Assembly (NCBI GenBank): GCA_002713365.1
Contig: PASR01000017.1
Coordinates: 32,628-96,627, forward strand
Origin: Rhodospirillaceae bacterium
GTDB lineage: Bacteria > Pseudomonadota > Alphaproteobacteria > UBA6615
Length of the DNA stretch: 64,000 bases
Direction of reading: 5' to 3'
Shown here piece after piece: positions 53,894 to 62,560 of the stretch (positions within the stretch are counted from its first letter, which is position 1; every line of letters starts with the position of its first letter). Below the pieces are notes generated by a model that searched no databases, had not been told where the DNA came from, and was given only the letters and a program-made list of their open reading frames with translations. The translations under genes were made by a program, and so were the position numbers.

Positions 53894-55138
53894 TTAGCAA
53901 AAATCTTTATTATATTTAGCCCCTACACGGCTTACAAATATCAAACAGAGCATACCAAGTAAGGCAAACAGAGCAACCAATAAAAAAGTGGACGTGTACG
54001 AACCAATATAAAAATATACGATAGAAAAGGTGGCAGGGCCAAATATTACCCCTCCATAGCTTGGAGCTGTAATTCCTCCAATAACTGCCCCCAATTTTCC
54101 GTCGGGTGCATAGCGTGCAGCCTCTACCTGAAAGACACCCGTCCAACCTAATGCATTAAAACCTAAAAAAAAGAAAAGAGTATAGATAATAAGCGGTTGC
54201 CAGTTTTCTGTAATAGCAGAAACTAGAACAGAACTACTGATACAGATAGCTCCCATTATTAATAAAACTAAAATACCGTGACCTAACCGATCAGCAACCC
54301 AACCCCAAAATATTCTTCCCACAGCGCCAGAGCCTTGAATTATAGCAAGAACAATGCCAGCTTCAACCAAACTGAAATTGACATCTGTAACAAGTAAAGT
54401 TACAACAAATGTCGCTAAACACAGCTGAACCGCAGCATAGAAAAAGCCGCTTATTGATAGCCATACCAGTGGCGGAGATTTTATAACTATAGTTATGGAG
54501 TCAAATATTTTACTACCAAAGCGGACCGCTGAGTTACGTTTATTATCCCATTTTTTCCTCAATGGCTGCATAATTAATATTAAAAACAGACAAGATAACG
54601 CTGCTACAACAGGCACTGCTTGCCAACCAAAGTACTGACTAATACTAGGCCCCGTTAATCCAGCTAAAACTCCACCAATAGGTACACCTGTCTGCTTAAT
54701 TGAAAATATTAAATTACGCCGTTCAACTGGTACCAATCGTAACAGTAACTCTGATGCAGCAGGGTTTGTCATTCCATAACCAAAACCAATAATTAATGAA
54801 CCAAGGGCAATTACATAGACTGATGGGATAACGGCTAAAGAAGCTCCAAATACACAAAAAGCCAAACTAGCTTGGCTAACCCTAATTGGGCCCCACCGGC
54901 GCAGTTGGAACCCAGCTATAGTAGACATTAAAGCTGCTCCCAAATAAAGCAGACTAACCTGAAAACCTACTAATTCTGGAGATATTTTAAGCCCATCTGC
55001 TACATCAGGAGCAATTGCAGCTAATGACAAACTAGTAAACGTGGCCAAAACCTGTACTGAAATGGTAACCAGTAAAATAATCCATAAACGAGAAGTAGTT
55101 CTATTTATTTCGCTAGATTCTAAATCGTTTTCATACAT
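53894..55138 (-). CDS. Major facilitator superfamily transporter
   Basis: 414 aa, 12 hydrophobic segments. Motif A regions: FQLRRWGPIRVSQ after TM2 and GWVADRLGHGILV after TM8. TM5 GVLAGLTGP follows the motif C-like IKQTGVPIGG. It resembles the Pht/oxalate-type and cyanate (CynX) MFS of proteobacteria but the substrate cannot be named. The final residues (GAKYNKDFC) are cytoplasmic. It is the first gene of a minus-strand run including hydrolase, cupin, rutD-like and rutC-like genes. The 283 bp up to the next gene should hold its promoter. Confidence 0.86.
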   Translation of the reverse strand: MYENDLESSEINRTTSRLWIILLVTISVQVLATFTSLSLAAIAPDVADGLKISPELVGFQVSLLYLGAALMSTIAGFQLRRWGPIRVSQASLAFCVFGASLAVIPSVYVIALGSLIIGFGYGMTNPAASELLLRLVPVERRNLIFSIKQTGVPIGGVLAGLTGPSISQYFGWQAVPVVAALSCLFLILIMQPLRKKWDNKRNSAVRFGSKIFDSITIVIKSPPLVWLSISGFFYAAVQLCLATFVVTLLVTDVNFSLVEAGIVLAIIQGSGAVGRIFWGWVADRLGHGILVLLIMGAICISSSVLVSAITENWQPLIIYTLFFFLGFNALGWTGVFQVEAARYAPDGKLGAVIGGITAPSYGGVIFGPATFSIVYFYIGSYTSTFLLVALFALLGMLCLIFVSRVGAKYNKDFC

Positions 55139-55421
55139 ATCAGTTAGTGACCAGCAAGATATTATTTAGTTAGGCTGTACCAATTAAGGTAACAACAAAT
55201 AATGTAATCTTTCATTTGTAATCTTATTTTTTTCTGCCACATTTTGTATTATAATATGTCTAGCAGTTAAACATGAATAAATTATTTATTTAGATAGTTT
55301 TTTATAAAATTGACAATATCAGTGATTCAGAGAACATTTATAAAACTAATTAAAAAACACTAAGAAAGATTTTGAAATTAAAGATCAAAGAACAGTATTC
55401 TCTGTTAGAGGTAAATAAAAA

Positions 55422-55979
55422 ATGACCCTAACTAAAGCAAACGACCCTTCCAATACAAAAACTGATAATTGGTCAAACGCGATTTATGAAATATTTATAG
55501 CTAACCAAATAAGACAAGTTGTTTACGTTCCTGATGCAGGTCACTCCGGTCTAATAAATTTATGTCATGCTGACGCAAATATAGATGATGTGGTCTTATC
55601 CTCTGAGGAAGAGGGGGTAGCACACATAGCCGGTGCCTGGCTTGGAGGAGATCGTGGAATTATGCTTATGCAATCTAGTGGTGTAGGAAACTGCGTAAAT
55701 ATGTTTTCACTAATTACATCATGTAAGATACCATTTTTAACTCTAATTACGATGCGCGGTGAGTGGGGTGAGTTCAACCCCTGGCAACTGCAAATGGGTC
55801 AGACTACACCAGAATTACTTAAATTATGCGGATTAATAGTTCACAGGGTCGACGAAATAGATCAATTAGAAGATACTCTTGATTCTGCTTTACGTATAGC
55901 TTTTGACGGTTCCCAGGGAGTTGCTGTCTTGCTCTCACAGCGTCTTATAGGTCGCAAAGATTTTATAGGTCAGAAATAA
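55422..55979 (+). CDS. Sulfopyruvate/phosphonopyruvate decarboxylase-like alpha subunit (ThDP PYR domain)
   Basis: 185 aa, a lone ThDP pyrimidine-binding domain, as in ComD. WSNAIYEIFIANQIRQVVYVPD opens the fold; the catalytic Glu lies in LSSEEEGVAHIAGAWLGG. MQSSGVGNCVNMFSLI is the usual domain contact. Function requires the partner PP-domain subunit encoded 1 bp after its stop. ComDE decarboxylates sulfopyruvate to sulfoacetaldehyde in coenzyme M synthesis or sulfolactate degradation; phosphonopyruvate is an alternative. A phosphonate gene is not nearby. An Xsc gene for sulfoacetaldehyde is not seen in the window. Confidence 0.82.
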   Translation: MTLTKANDPSNTKTDNWSNAIYEIFIANQIRQVVYVPDAGHSGLINLCHADANIDDVVLSSEEEGVAHIAGAWLGGDRGIMLMQSSGVGNCVNMFSLITSCKIPFLTLITMRGEWGEFNPWQLQMGQTTPELLKLCGLIVHRVDEIDQLEDTLDSALRIAFDGSQGVAVLLSQRLIGRKDFIGQK

Positions 55980-55980
55980 A

Positions 55981-56583
55981 ATGTCACAAAATATATCTCT
56001 CGACCGCCGTGAAGTAGTTGCTAGTTTACTTAAGAACCGTAAAGACTTACTTGTGGTTTCTGGACTTGGATCAGCAACATATGACTGTGCCGCAGTTGAT
56101 GATCATCCAAATAATTTTTATCTATGGGGCGCTATGGGAGGCACGGCATCTCTAGCCTTTGGACTGGCCTTAGCACAACCTAGAAGACCAATTCTCGCAT
56201 TAACAGGTGATGGAGACATGCTAATGGGCCTAGGAGCCCTAGCTACAATAGGCACCCAAGGCCCGAAAAACCTTACTATCATAATTCTTGATAATGAAGA
56301 ATATGGTGAAACAGGATCTCAGCCAAGTGCAACAGCTCTAGGAACAAGCTTATCAAATGTTGCTCGTGCAACTTCTACTAATATTGTTGAAGACATAACT
56401 AATATGAATGAAGTCAATAATATTAGTAAACTTATGCATGAAAAAGCTGGGCCACTCTTCGTTAATATTAAGATAGCCTCAGGTAACCCCATAAAAGTTT
56501 TGCCATCACGAGACGGTCATTACCTAAGCAACCGATTTAGTGAAAGTGTTTTGAGCTACGCAAAAAACAAACAAGGGAGATAA
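55981..56583 (+). CDS. Sulfopyruvate/phosphonopyruvate decarboxylase-like beta subunit (ThDP PP domain)
   Basis: 200 aa, a lone PP domain as in ComE. ThDP/Mg2+ motif GDGDMLMGLGALATIG, followed by IIILDNEEYGETGSQPSAT, which gives the second metal ligand. The LWGAMGGTASLAFGLALAQ segment is the conserved cofactor-pyrophosphate contact. It pairs with the upstream alpha subunit; the two genes are separated by 1 bp. Splitting PYR and PP domains over two genes is the arrangement of archaeal ComDE and of bacterial sulfolactate-degraders. It is followed after 5 bp by a hydroxyacid dehydrogenase gene that might act on the same aldehyde or acid. Confidence 0.84.
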   Translation: MSQNISLDRREVVASLLKNRKDLLVVSGLGSATYDCAAVDDHPNNFYLWGAMGGTASLAFGLALAQPRRPILALTGDGDMLMGLGALATIGTQGPKNLTIIILDNEEYGETGSQPSATALGTSLSNVARATSTNIVEDITNMNEVNNISKLMHEKAGPLFVNIKIASGNPIKVLPSRDGHYLSNRFSESVLSYAKNKQGR

Positions 56584-56588
56584 ATATT

Positions 56589-57458
56589 ATGGAGAAAGTT
56601 GGTATTCTTGGCCTCGGACTGATTGGCCGATTAACTGCAGAACTAATTATGCCACATGGATACGAATGTTACGCAGTGGATAGGCCAAGTACTAAAGATT
56701 TTCCTGATATGGGAGGCATATTAGTTAACACTCCTCGTGAACTAGCTCAGAACTGTGACTTTTTGCTATCTGCTCTGCCCGATATAGATTCTGCACGAGA
56801 AACATTTTATGGAAATGAAGGAGTAATATCGGGAGCTCATGAAGACCTTATCATAATTGAAATGAATACTTTTCCTGTTGATATTAAAGAAGAACTCAAA
56901 AAATCAGTTGATGCAACTCCTTCTATTATAATTGATTGTCCTATTAGCGGCACTCAGCCAGTCATCCGCGCCGGTAAGGGAGTAATTATGATGAGTGGTG
57001 ATGAAACTGCTTGTAATAAAGTTAAGCCAATGCTGGAACACGTTGCTCCAAAAACCTCATACGTTGGAGAATATGGCACGGGTATAAAATTAAAACTTAT
57101 GATTAATTTTATGGTTGGCGCTAATACGGTAGCCCTAGCAGAGGGTATGCTTTTTGGAACCCAAATGGGACTAGATAATAAAACTATGCTTGATATTGTT
57201 GGCCCTAGTGCGGCCGGCTCAACAGTCTTTGGTATGCGTGCCGAAATAATAGCTGATCGAAAATGGCAACCATGTGCGGGGCCCAGTAAACTCTTGTGGA
57301 AAGATTTAGACATTGTGGAAGAACAGGCTGATACGCTTGGGCTTTCAGCTCCATTACTACGTGTATGTAATCAATACTACAAAAAAGTAGCTGCGGCAGG
57401 CAGACTTGAAGACGAATGTGCAGTAGTTTTTGAAATTCTTGAAGAAGAAATAAATTAA
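56589..57458 (+). CDS. 3-hydroxyisobutyrate dehydrogenase-family oxidoreductase
   Basis: 289 aa. Rossmann motif GILGLGLIGRLTAELI at the N-terminus, substrate loop DCPISGTQPVIRAG, catalytic Lys in IKLKLMINFMVG. Same family as the genes at 21075 and 22036. Third gene of the sulfopyruvate-decarboxylase-like operon, 5 bp behind it, with a GGAG site. In that context it could reduce an aldehyde such as sulfoacetaldehyde or tartronate semialdehyde, but the family's usual substrates are beta-hydroxyacids. Convergent with meaB, 12 bp between. Confidence 0.85.
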   Translation: MEKVGILGLGLIGRLTAELIMPHGYECYAVDRPSTKDFPDMGGILVNTPRELAQNCDFLLSALPDIDSARETFYGNEGVISGAHEDLIIIEMNTFPVDIKEELKKSVDATPSIIIDCPISGTQPVIRAGKGVIMMSGDETACNKVKPMLEHVAPKTSYVGEYGTGIKLKLMINFMVGANTVALAEGMLFGTQMGLDNKTMLDIVGPSAAGSTVFGMRAEIIADRKWQPCAGPSKLLWKDLDIVEEQADTLGLSAPLLRVCNQYYKKVAAAGRLEDECAVVFEILEEEIN

Positions 57459-57470
57459 ACTTACTCAATA

Positions 57471-58373
57471 TTATTTAGGGAATTTAGATAGATTTTCTAT
57501 AAGAATTTCATAAATCTCTTTAGGCGTTTTATCAAGATCACTATCTGTTAAAACTTCTATTAATTCTTCAATTCGTCTACCAATCAAGCCTTGCACTTGA
57601 TAAAGAATACGGGCTCGACGTTCTTCATCTCTATTTACTTTTTCTGAACGCCAAATTCGGTGACTTTCGATAGCTTCATCTAATGCCCTAAAACTATCAA
57701 TATTATTATTTGAGGTTTGTATAACTTTGGGAATCCATTCTTCTTTAACCCCAGACTTACGAGCTGCGGTAACAGCAATATCACCAGCCATTTGTTCCGC
57801 TCCAGGTAAATCTGATTTATTAACTACATAAATATCAGCCATTTCAAGTATACCCGCTTTCATAGCCTGTATGGCGTCACCTGATTCTGGCAGAAGAACT
57901 AAAACTACGGTATCAACTAAAGAGCGAATTGAATATTCAGCTTGGCCTACACCAACTGTTTCAACAATAACTTCATCAAAATTTTTATCTTCCATAGACC
58001 ACAATATATCAGCCGTATTATCTGCTAAGCCATCGTGTGCACGTCGACTAGGAATTGAACGAATAAAAATATTTGGGTTGTCGGAGACTGTTTCCATTCT
58101 TATTCGATCACCAAGCAAAGATCCCTTAGAAACAGGGCTAGTTGGATCAATAGCAATAACTCCTATCTTTCGATCCCTTTGAACTCGTTTTGAAGCTAGG
58201 TGACTAATAAGCGTGCTTTTCCCCGCGCCAGGTGCCCCAGTAACCCCGATCCTATAGAGATTATTTATTGGTATAGACTTTTGTTCCTCAAGTGTTTCTG
58301 ATACGGAAGCATTAGCAACACGAGACAAAGCCTTACTCATCTCTCGTCGCGAATTACGCGACTTCGGATTCAT
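57471..58373 (-). CDS. meaB: MeaB/ArgK-type GTPase, mutase chaperone
   Basis: 300 aa G3E GTPase. Walker A GAPGAGKST (46-54), DPTSPVSKGSLLGDR and the IVETVGVGQAEYSI switch region, then NKSDLPG (guanine specificity). It protects and reloads cobalamin in acyl-CoA mutases. Length matches standard MeaB (about 300-330 aa). It overlaps the CoA-transferase gene by ATGA and belongs to the mutase operon, which supports this role. Shorter N-terminus than usual (no long dimerisation tail). Confidence 0.88.
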   Translation of the reverse strand: MNPKSRNSRREMSKALSRVANASVSETLEEQKSIPINNLYRIGVTGAPGAGKSTLISHLASKRVQRDRKIGVIAIDPTSPVSKGSLLGDRIRMETVSDNPNIFIRSIPSRRAHDGLADNTADILWSMEDKNFDEVIVETVGVGQAEYSIRSLVDTVVLVLLPESGDAIQAMKAGILEMADIYVVNKSDLPGAEQMAGDIAVTAARKSGVKEEWIPKVIQTSNNNIDSFRALDEAIESHRIWRSEKVNRDEERRARILYQVQGLIGRRIEELIEVLTDSDLDKTPKEIYEILIENLSKFPK

Positions 58374-59512
58374 TTTTTTTCTACCTTAATTATTTCAGTT
58401 AATATTTCACTATTGTGTTCTCCAAGCATTGGCGGAGGAGCATAGCTTGTTTCTTGACCAACAAATTTAATGGGACTGCCGAGAACTCGCAAAGGTCCAT
58501 CAGGGGTCGGTATGATGGCTATCATTTCACGAGTAGCGACAATATCGCCTTCAATCGCTTCTTCTAAAGTTTCTATGCCTGAAATGACAATACCCTCGCC
58601 ACCCAAGAGCTCTACCCATGATAATGTATTCTGTGTTTTCATTAATTTAGCGGTCTCAGAAATAACTTCATTTCTATTTTTAGAGCGTGCTGCCATAGTA
58701 GAAAACTTGGGATCATCAATACGTTCATGCCACCCAACCAACTCACAAAATCGTCGCCAAAATTTATCGGTGCTAATAAATAAAACTGCAAAACCATCTT
58801 TAGTAGAAAAAACCTGAGCTGGCACCATATGAGGATGCCCACTATTAGCTATACGTTTTGGCTTAATACCATGATTAAGGTAAGCAGCTGCTAAATAATT
58901 TAACTGCATAAGCATTGTATCAAATAATGATACATCTACCTGTCCCCCTTTACCTTCCACTATTTTAGCAAGTAGACCAACAGCTCCCATAATTCCGGTA
59001 GAATTATCAACAGCTGAGTAACCGGCTTTTGTTGGTACTTCTCCTGGGTTACCCGTTAAAGCCATGACTCCGGTTAATGCCTGTACTATGTAATCATAAG
59101 CTGGTTTATCAGCATACGGACCCTTAAGACCAAATCCGGTTAAAGCCACACAAACAATTTTTTTATTATAAATTTTTAGTGATTCATAATTAAGTCCATA
59201 TTTATTGATTGTCTGAGGCCGTAGATTTGTAATCAATCCATGTGAAGATTTGGCTAAATGAGCTAACTGATCTCGTCCATTTTTCGTTTTCAAATCAAGA
59301 ACAATTCCTCGCTTATTACGATTAATACTACTAAAATAATCATTATATGGCCCAGTGAAATTAGCAGTGATATTCCTTGCCATATCACCATTTGGCGGCT
59401 CAATCTTAATTACGTCTGCGCCCAGATCTGCTAAAATCATGCTACAAAACGGTCCCGCAAGAACGTGGCCAACCTCAAGTATGCGTATACCTGCCAAAGG
59501 ACCATTAGTCAC
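58370..59512 (-). CDS. CaiB/BaiF (family III) CoA-transferase
   Basis: 380 aa. Opening GPLAGIRILEVGHVLAGPFCSMILADLGADVIKIE, then NRNKRGIVLDLK; candidate nucleophile D140 in KPAYDYIVQALTG; closing LGEHNSEILTEI. Starts at GTG 59512, which overlaps a TGA in the frame of the upstream B12-subunit gene (GTGA), a coupling that suggests that gene formerly ended there. In the mutase operon it probably loads CoA on the mutase substrate acid or unloads the product acid. Both candidate acids are unknown. Confidence 0.87.
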   Translation of the reverse strand: MTNGPLAGIRILEVGHVLAGPFCSMILADLGADVIKIEPPNGDMARNITANFTGPYNDYFSSINRNKRGIVLDLKTKNGRDQLAHLAKSSHGLITNLRPQTINKYGLNYESLKIYNKKIVCVALTGFGLKGPYADKPAYDYIVQALTGVMALTGNPGEVPTKAGYSAVDNSTGIMGAVGLLAKIVEGKGGQVDVSLFDTMLMQLNYLAAAYLNHGIKPKRIANSGHPHMVPAQVFSTKDGFAVLFISTDKFWRRFCELVGWHERIDDPKFSTMAARSKNRNEVISETAKLMKTQNTLSWVELLGGEGIVISGIETLEEAIEGDIVATREMIAIIPTPDGPLRVLGSPIKFVGQETSYAPPPMLGEHNSEILTEIIKVEKK

Positions 59513-59559
59513 ACTGTCAGTTCCTGATCAATAGCTAATAATACATCATCAATAGTCAT

Positions 59560-59907
59560 CTAAGCAGTAAAAACACCCCTTACACCAGCAGCTATCAGAC
59601 CTTCATAGTCATCTCTGGGTATTGTTCCACCGACAAATATTTTTATATCAGAAGCGTCAAGTTCATTAAGGCATTCCAAAGTCTGAACGACTATTTCTTT
59701 ATGACTACCTGAAAGTATACTAAGACCTATGGCATCAACATCTTCATCCACCGCTACACGCGCTATATACAAGGGACTTTTTCTTAAGCCGGTATATATA
59801 ACATCTGCACCAGCATCTCGTAATGCCAGAGCAATTATTTTTGCTCCAACATCGTGACCATCTAAACCCGGCTTTGCTATTAATATGCGCTTGCCTAATA
59901 AAGCCAT
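59560..59907 (-). CDS. Acyl-CoA mutase small subunit, cobalamin-binding
   Basis: 115 aa cobalamin-binding domain of the methylmalonyl-CoA mutase family. The lower-ligand His is H18 in GLDGHDVGAK; GLSILSGSH and VGGTIP are the other cofactor motifs. It ends GVFTA followed by TAG, about 16 aa short of usual homologues. The frame then continues as MTIDDVLLAIDQEL, a normal C-terminus for this domain, to a TGA at 59511-59509. So the TAG is probably a late nonsense change, read-through codon or error. The cofactor site is unaffected. It is 28 bp downstream of the large subunit gene. Confidence 0.85.
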   Translation of the reverse strand: MALLGKRILIAKPGLDGHDVGAKIIALALRDAGADVIYTGLRKSPLYIARVAVDEDVDAIGLSILSGSHKEIVVQTLECLNELDASDIKIFVGGTIPRDDYEGLIAAGVRGVFTA

Positions 59908-59935
59908 TTTATAAAAATCCGTATAATCTCTGTAG

Positions 59936-61579
59936 TTAGAATCTTACTGGTTCCTGGAATTCGCCCCATTTGCTCTTCAAAGTAGAAATCATCTCTCCTA
60001 CAGTGGCGTAAGCATGGCAGCAATCAATCAAATAAGGTATTAAGTTCTTGTTATCATCAATGGCAGCAGCTTCAAGAGCAGCTAATGATTTTTTTACATC
60101 AGCTGAATTTCTTGTGTCTAGAACTTGTTCATATTTAGCTATAACCTTAGCTGCTGCTTTCGGATCAAGTGTAAAAATTTCTCCAGCGCCTTCACTTTGG
60201 TTTTTACGTCTAAAGTAGTTTTGACCAACAATAACATTCTGACCTGAGTCAGATGCCTGTTTACGTTCAGAGGCACGCCTAGCAATCTTCATTTGCAACC
60301 ACCCGTCTTCAACTGCTTTCTCTACACCACCATATTGTTCTATTTCTTCTATAGTCTTAGCCATCCCGGACTCCATCTGATCAGTGAGCCATTCGACATA
60401 ATAGCTACCTCCTAAGGGATCGACCGTGCGAGCAATACCAGATTCATGCGCAATAATCTGTTGAGTTCTAAGTGCTATCTCAGCTGAATGTTCAGTAGGT
60501 ATTTGAAACGCTTCATCGAATGCGCACGTAAAAATAGACTGTGCTCCGCCCAAAACAGCCGCCATAGTTTCGGTGCCAACTCGAACAATATTATTATGTG
60601 GCTGAGCACCGATTAATGATGATCCTCCGCATACTACACCAAAGCGAAACATCTGGGCCTTCGGATCTTGAACATTATACCGTTCCTTCATCAGTTTAGC
60701 CCAAAGTCTACGTCCAGCTCTAAATTTACAAATTTCTTCAAAAAAATCCATATGAACATAAAAAAAGAAACTAAGACGTCTTGCAAACTTTTCTACATCT
60801 CCGCCTCGTCTTATTAATTCATCCGTATATGCCAACCCATTAGCCAACGTATATCCCATTTCTTCAATTGCTGTGCACCCGGCATCACGAACATGGGCTC
60901 CAGCAATAGAAATTGCATTAAATTTAGGCGTATGCTGATTAGAAAATAATATTGTATCTGCAATTAATCTCATTGATGGTTTGACAGGGAATATCCATGT
61001 ACCACGGGCTACATACTCTTTAAGGATATCATTTTGGATAGTTCCTGTTAATTTTTCCCGAGGTACGCCCTTTTTGTCTGCCACAGCACAATACATTGCA
61101 TAGCTAATTGAAGCTGTACCATTTATAGTGAAAGATGTAGAAATTTCTCCCACATCAATGCCATCGAATAAAATTTCTACTTCAGCTAGATTTGAGAGAG
61201 AGACACCAACTTTTCCCACCTCGGCCCGAGCCATTGGATCAATCGGGTCATAACCACATTGAGTTGGAAGGTCGAGAGCAACAGATAGGCCAGTCTGGCC
61301 TTGTTCAAGCAGAAATCTATAACGCTCATTTGATTCTTCAGCAGTACCAAAACCAGAATACTGTCTGATAGTCCATAGTCTACCACGAAATCCACTTTCA
61401 AATATCCCCCTAGTGAATGGATATTGGCCTGGACTACCTACTTCTGAAAAGTCTACCATATCTGGTGTCACTGAAATGGGTACTTCTATACCAGAGGGCG
61501 TAAAAGAATTAGGAACATTTGGTGGTTTCATCTCATTTGCTGAATCCGATTGTATTTTATTTTTTTGATTATTTATCAT
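59936..61579 (-). CDS. B12-dependent acyl-CoA mutase large subunit (methylmalonyl-CoA mutase family)
   Basis: The ORF opens at 61651, but GGGGGCGTAATAATG places the start at 61579 (MINNQKNKIQ), overlapping the crotonase gene by 11 bp; 547 aa. Substrate-barrel blocks: PFTRGIFESGFRGRLWTIRQYSGFGTAEESN, GLSVALDLPTQCGYD, TINGTASISYAM, SISGAH-like SIAGAHVRDAG and DPLGGSYYVE. Tyr in RQYSG and Arg in KPSMRLI are those of methylmalonyl-CoA mutase, whereas isobutyryl-CoA mutase has Phe there. The B12 domain is on a separate gene, unlike most bacterial methylmalonyl- and ethylmalonyl-CoA mutases. A dicarboxylic acyl-CoA substrate is likely, not certain. Confidence 0.85.
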   Translation of the reverse strand: MINNQKNKIQSDSANEMKPPNVPNSFTPSGIEVPISVTPDMVDFSEVGSPGQYPFTRGIFESGFRGRLWTIRQYSGFGTAEESNERYRFLLEQGQTGLSVALDLPTQCGYDPIDPMARAEVGKVGVSLSNLAEVEILFDGIDVGEISTSFTINGTASISYAMYCAVADKKGVPREKLTGTIQNDILKEYVARGTWIFPVKPSMRLIADTILFSNQHTPKFNAISIAGAHVRDAGCTAIEEMGYTLANGLAYTDELIRRGGDVEKFARRLSFFFYVHMDFFEEICKFRAGRRLWAKLMKERYNVQDPKAQMFRFGVVCGGSSLIGAQPHNNIVRVGTETMAAVLGGAQSIFTCAFDEAFQIPTEHSAEIALRTQQIIAHESGIARTVDPLGGSYYVEWLTDQMESGMAKTIEEIEQYGGVEKAVEDGWLQMKIARRASERKQASDSGQNVIVGQNYFRRKNQSEGAGEIFTLDPKAAAKVIAKYEQVLDTRNSADVKKSLAALEAAAIDDNKNLIPYLIDCCHAYATVGEMISTLKSKWGEFQEPVRF

Positions 61580-62360
61580 TATTACGCCCCCGTACTGGTA
61601 ATATTTTTTCAGCAGCATTCCAGTGATCTTCGTGAACCCAAGTATCCACAAACATCTTAGTCTCTATATCTTGCATTGATTTACGCGAATCTCCATTGCG
61701 GTACGAATCAGACAATGCCTTAAACACTCTAACCACCTGGGGAGCTTGAGCTCTTAGTGGCAGTAAAAATTCTTCAACATAATTCGCCAGGCTATCACCA
61801 TTCGACACAACCTTATCAATTAATCCTAAAGATAATGCTTCATCGCTAGAGACCATTTTCCCCGTTAACATTAATTGCAGGCCTCTAGACCTACCTACTA
61901 ATTGAAGCAAATCTGGACCTCCACCCCAAGCTGTAGATAAGGCTAAACGGCCTTGCACAAAACCAATTTTAGCATGAGAAGCGGCAATCCGAAAATCACA
62001 AGCCACTGCAAGTTCTGCAGCCCCACCAAATGTATTACCATTGAGTACTGCTATAACCGGAACTGGAAAGTTTCGAATTGCGTTTAATGAGGCTTTAGCA
62101 CTTAAGGACATCTCCTTTGCTTGGGCCTCGGTTTTTAATAGAGATAATTCCTTTAAATCACCTCCGGCAGCAAAAGTTTTACTTCCTGAACCAGTTATAG
62201 TCGCTGCTATAATATTTTCATTATCACTATAGTTTTCAAAAAGTGTTTTGATATCAGATAATAAAGCTAAACTGAGAGCATTATGTTTTTCTGGACGATT
62301 AAGAGTTACATAAAGAACTCTATCGCACACCTCAAATAGCAAGTGGTTTTCACTATTCAC
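61569..62360 (-). CDS. Enoyl-CoA hydratase/isomerase family protein
   Basis: 263 aa crotonase. RVLYVTLNRPEKHNALSL, KTFAAGGDLKEL (oxyanion loop 1) and NGNTFGGAAELAVACDFRIA (loop 2) are clear. The usual catalytic Glu pair of enoyl-CoA hydratases is only partly present: FVQGRLALSTAWGGG replaces the second Glu, so decarboxylase or other crotonase chemistry is possible. MmCD-type methylmalonyl-CoA decarboxylases are in this superfamily. First gene of the mutase operon; the mutase start lies inside its last codons. A TTAAAGCT inverted repeat lies 17 bp upstream. Confidence 0.82.
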   Translation of the reverse strand: MNSENHLLFEVCDRVLYVTLNRPEKHNALSLALLSDIKTLFENYSDNENIIAATITGSGSKTFAAGGDLKELSLLKTEAQAKEMSLSAKASLNAIRNFPVPVIAVLNGNTFGGAAELAVACDFRIAASHAKIGFVQGRLALSTAWGGGPDLLQLVGRSRGLQLMLTGKMVSSDEALSLGLIDKVVSNGDSLANYVEEFLLPLRAQAPQVVRVFKALSDSYRNGDSRKSMQDIETKMFVDTWVHEDHWNAAEKILPVRGRNNDK

Positions 62361-62377
62361 AGAACCGTCCCTTAGTT

Positions 62378-62394
62378 TTAAAGCTGAGCTTTAA
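62378..62394. promoter_or_regulatory. Inverted repeat TTAAAGCT-G-AGCTTTAA upstream of the mutase operon
   Basis: A perfect 8-bp inverted repeat with a 1-nt spacer, from 62378 to 62394. It ends 17 bp before the crotonase ATG on the minus strand. The very short spacer argues for a DNA-binding site of a dimeric regulator rather than an RNA hairpin. No regulator gene is adjacent. Confidence 0.4.
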
Positions 62395-62560
62395 TTATTA
62401 AGAATTATTACACACAATATAGAGTTAATTATAACTAAATAACCCTATACTATAAATTTATTACAAACGTCCCGTAATAAAATATTTTTGCGTAACACTA
62501 TGATAAACATTATAAAAACTTTGTTTTCGTTGAGTTTTCCTAAGACATATTTATGAGCAA

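Noticed and set aside
59936-61579. Firm call as ethylmalonyl-CoA mutase to complete the pathway with mcd
   Set aside because: Subunits are split and the motifs suit methylmalonyl-CoA mutase at least as well. The locus is 57 kb from mcd. Only a phylogeny would decide.
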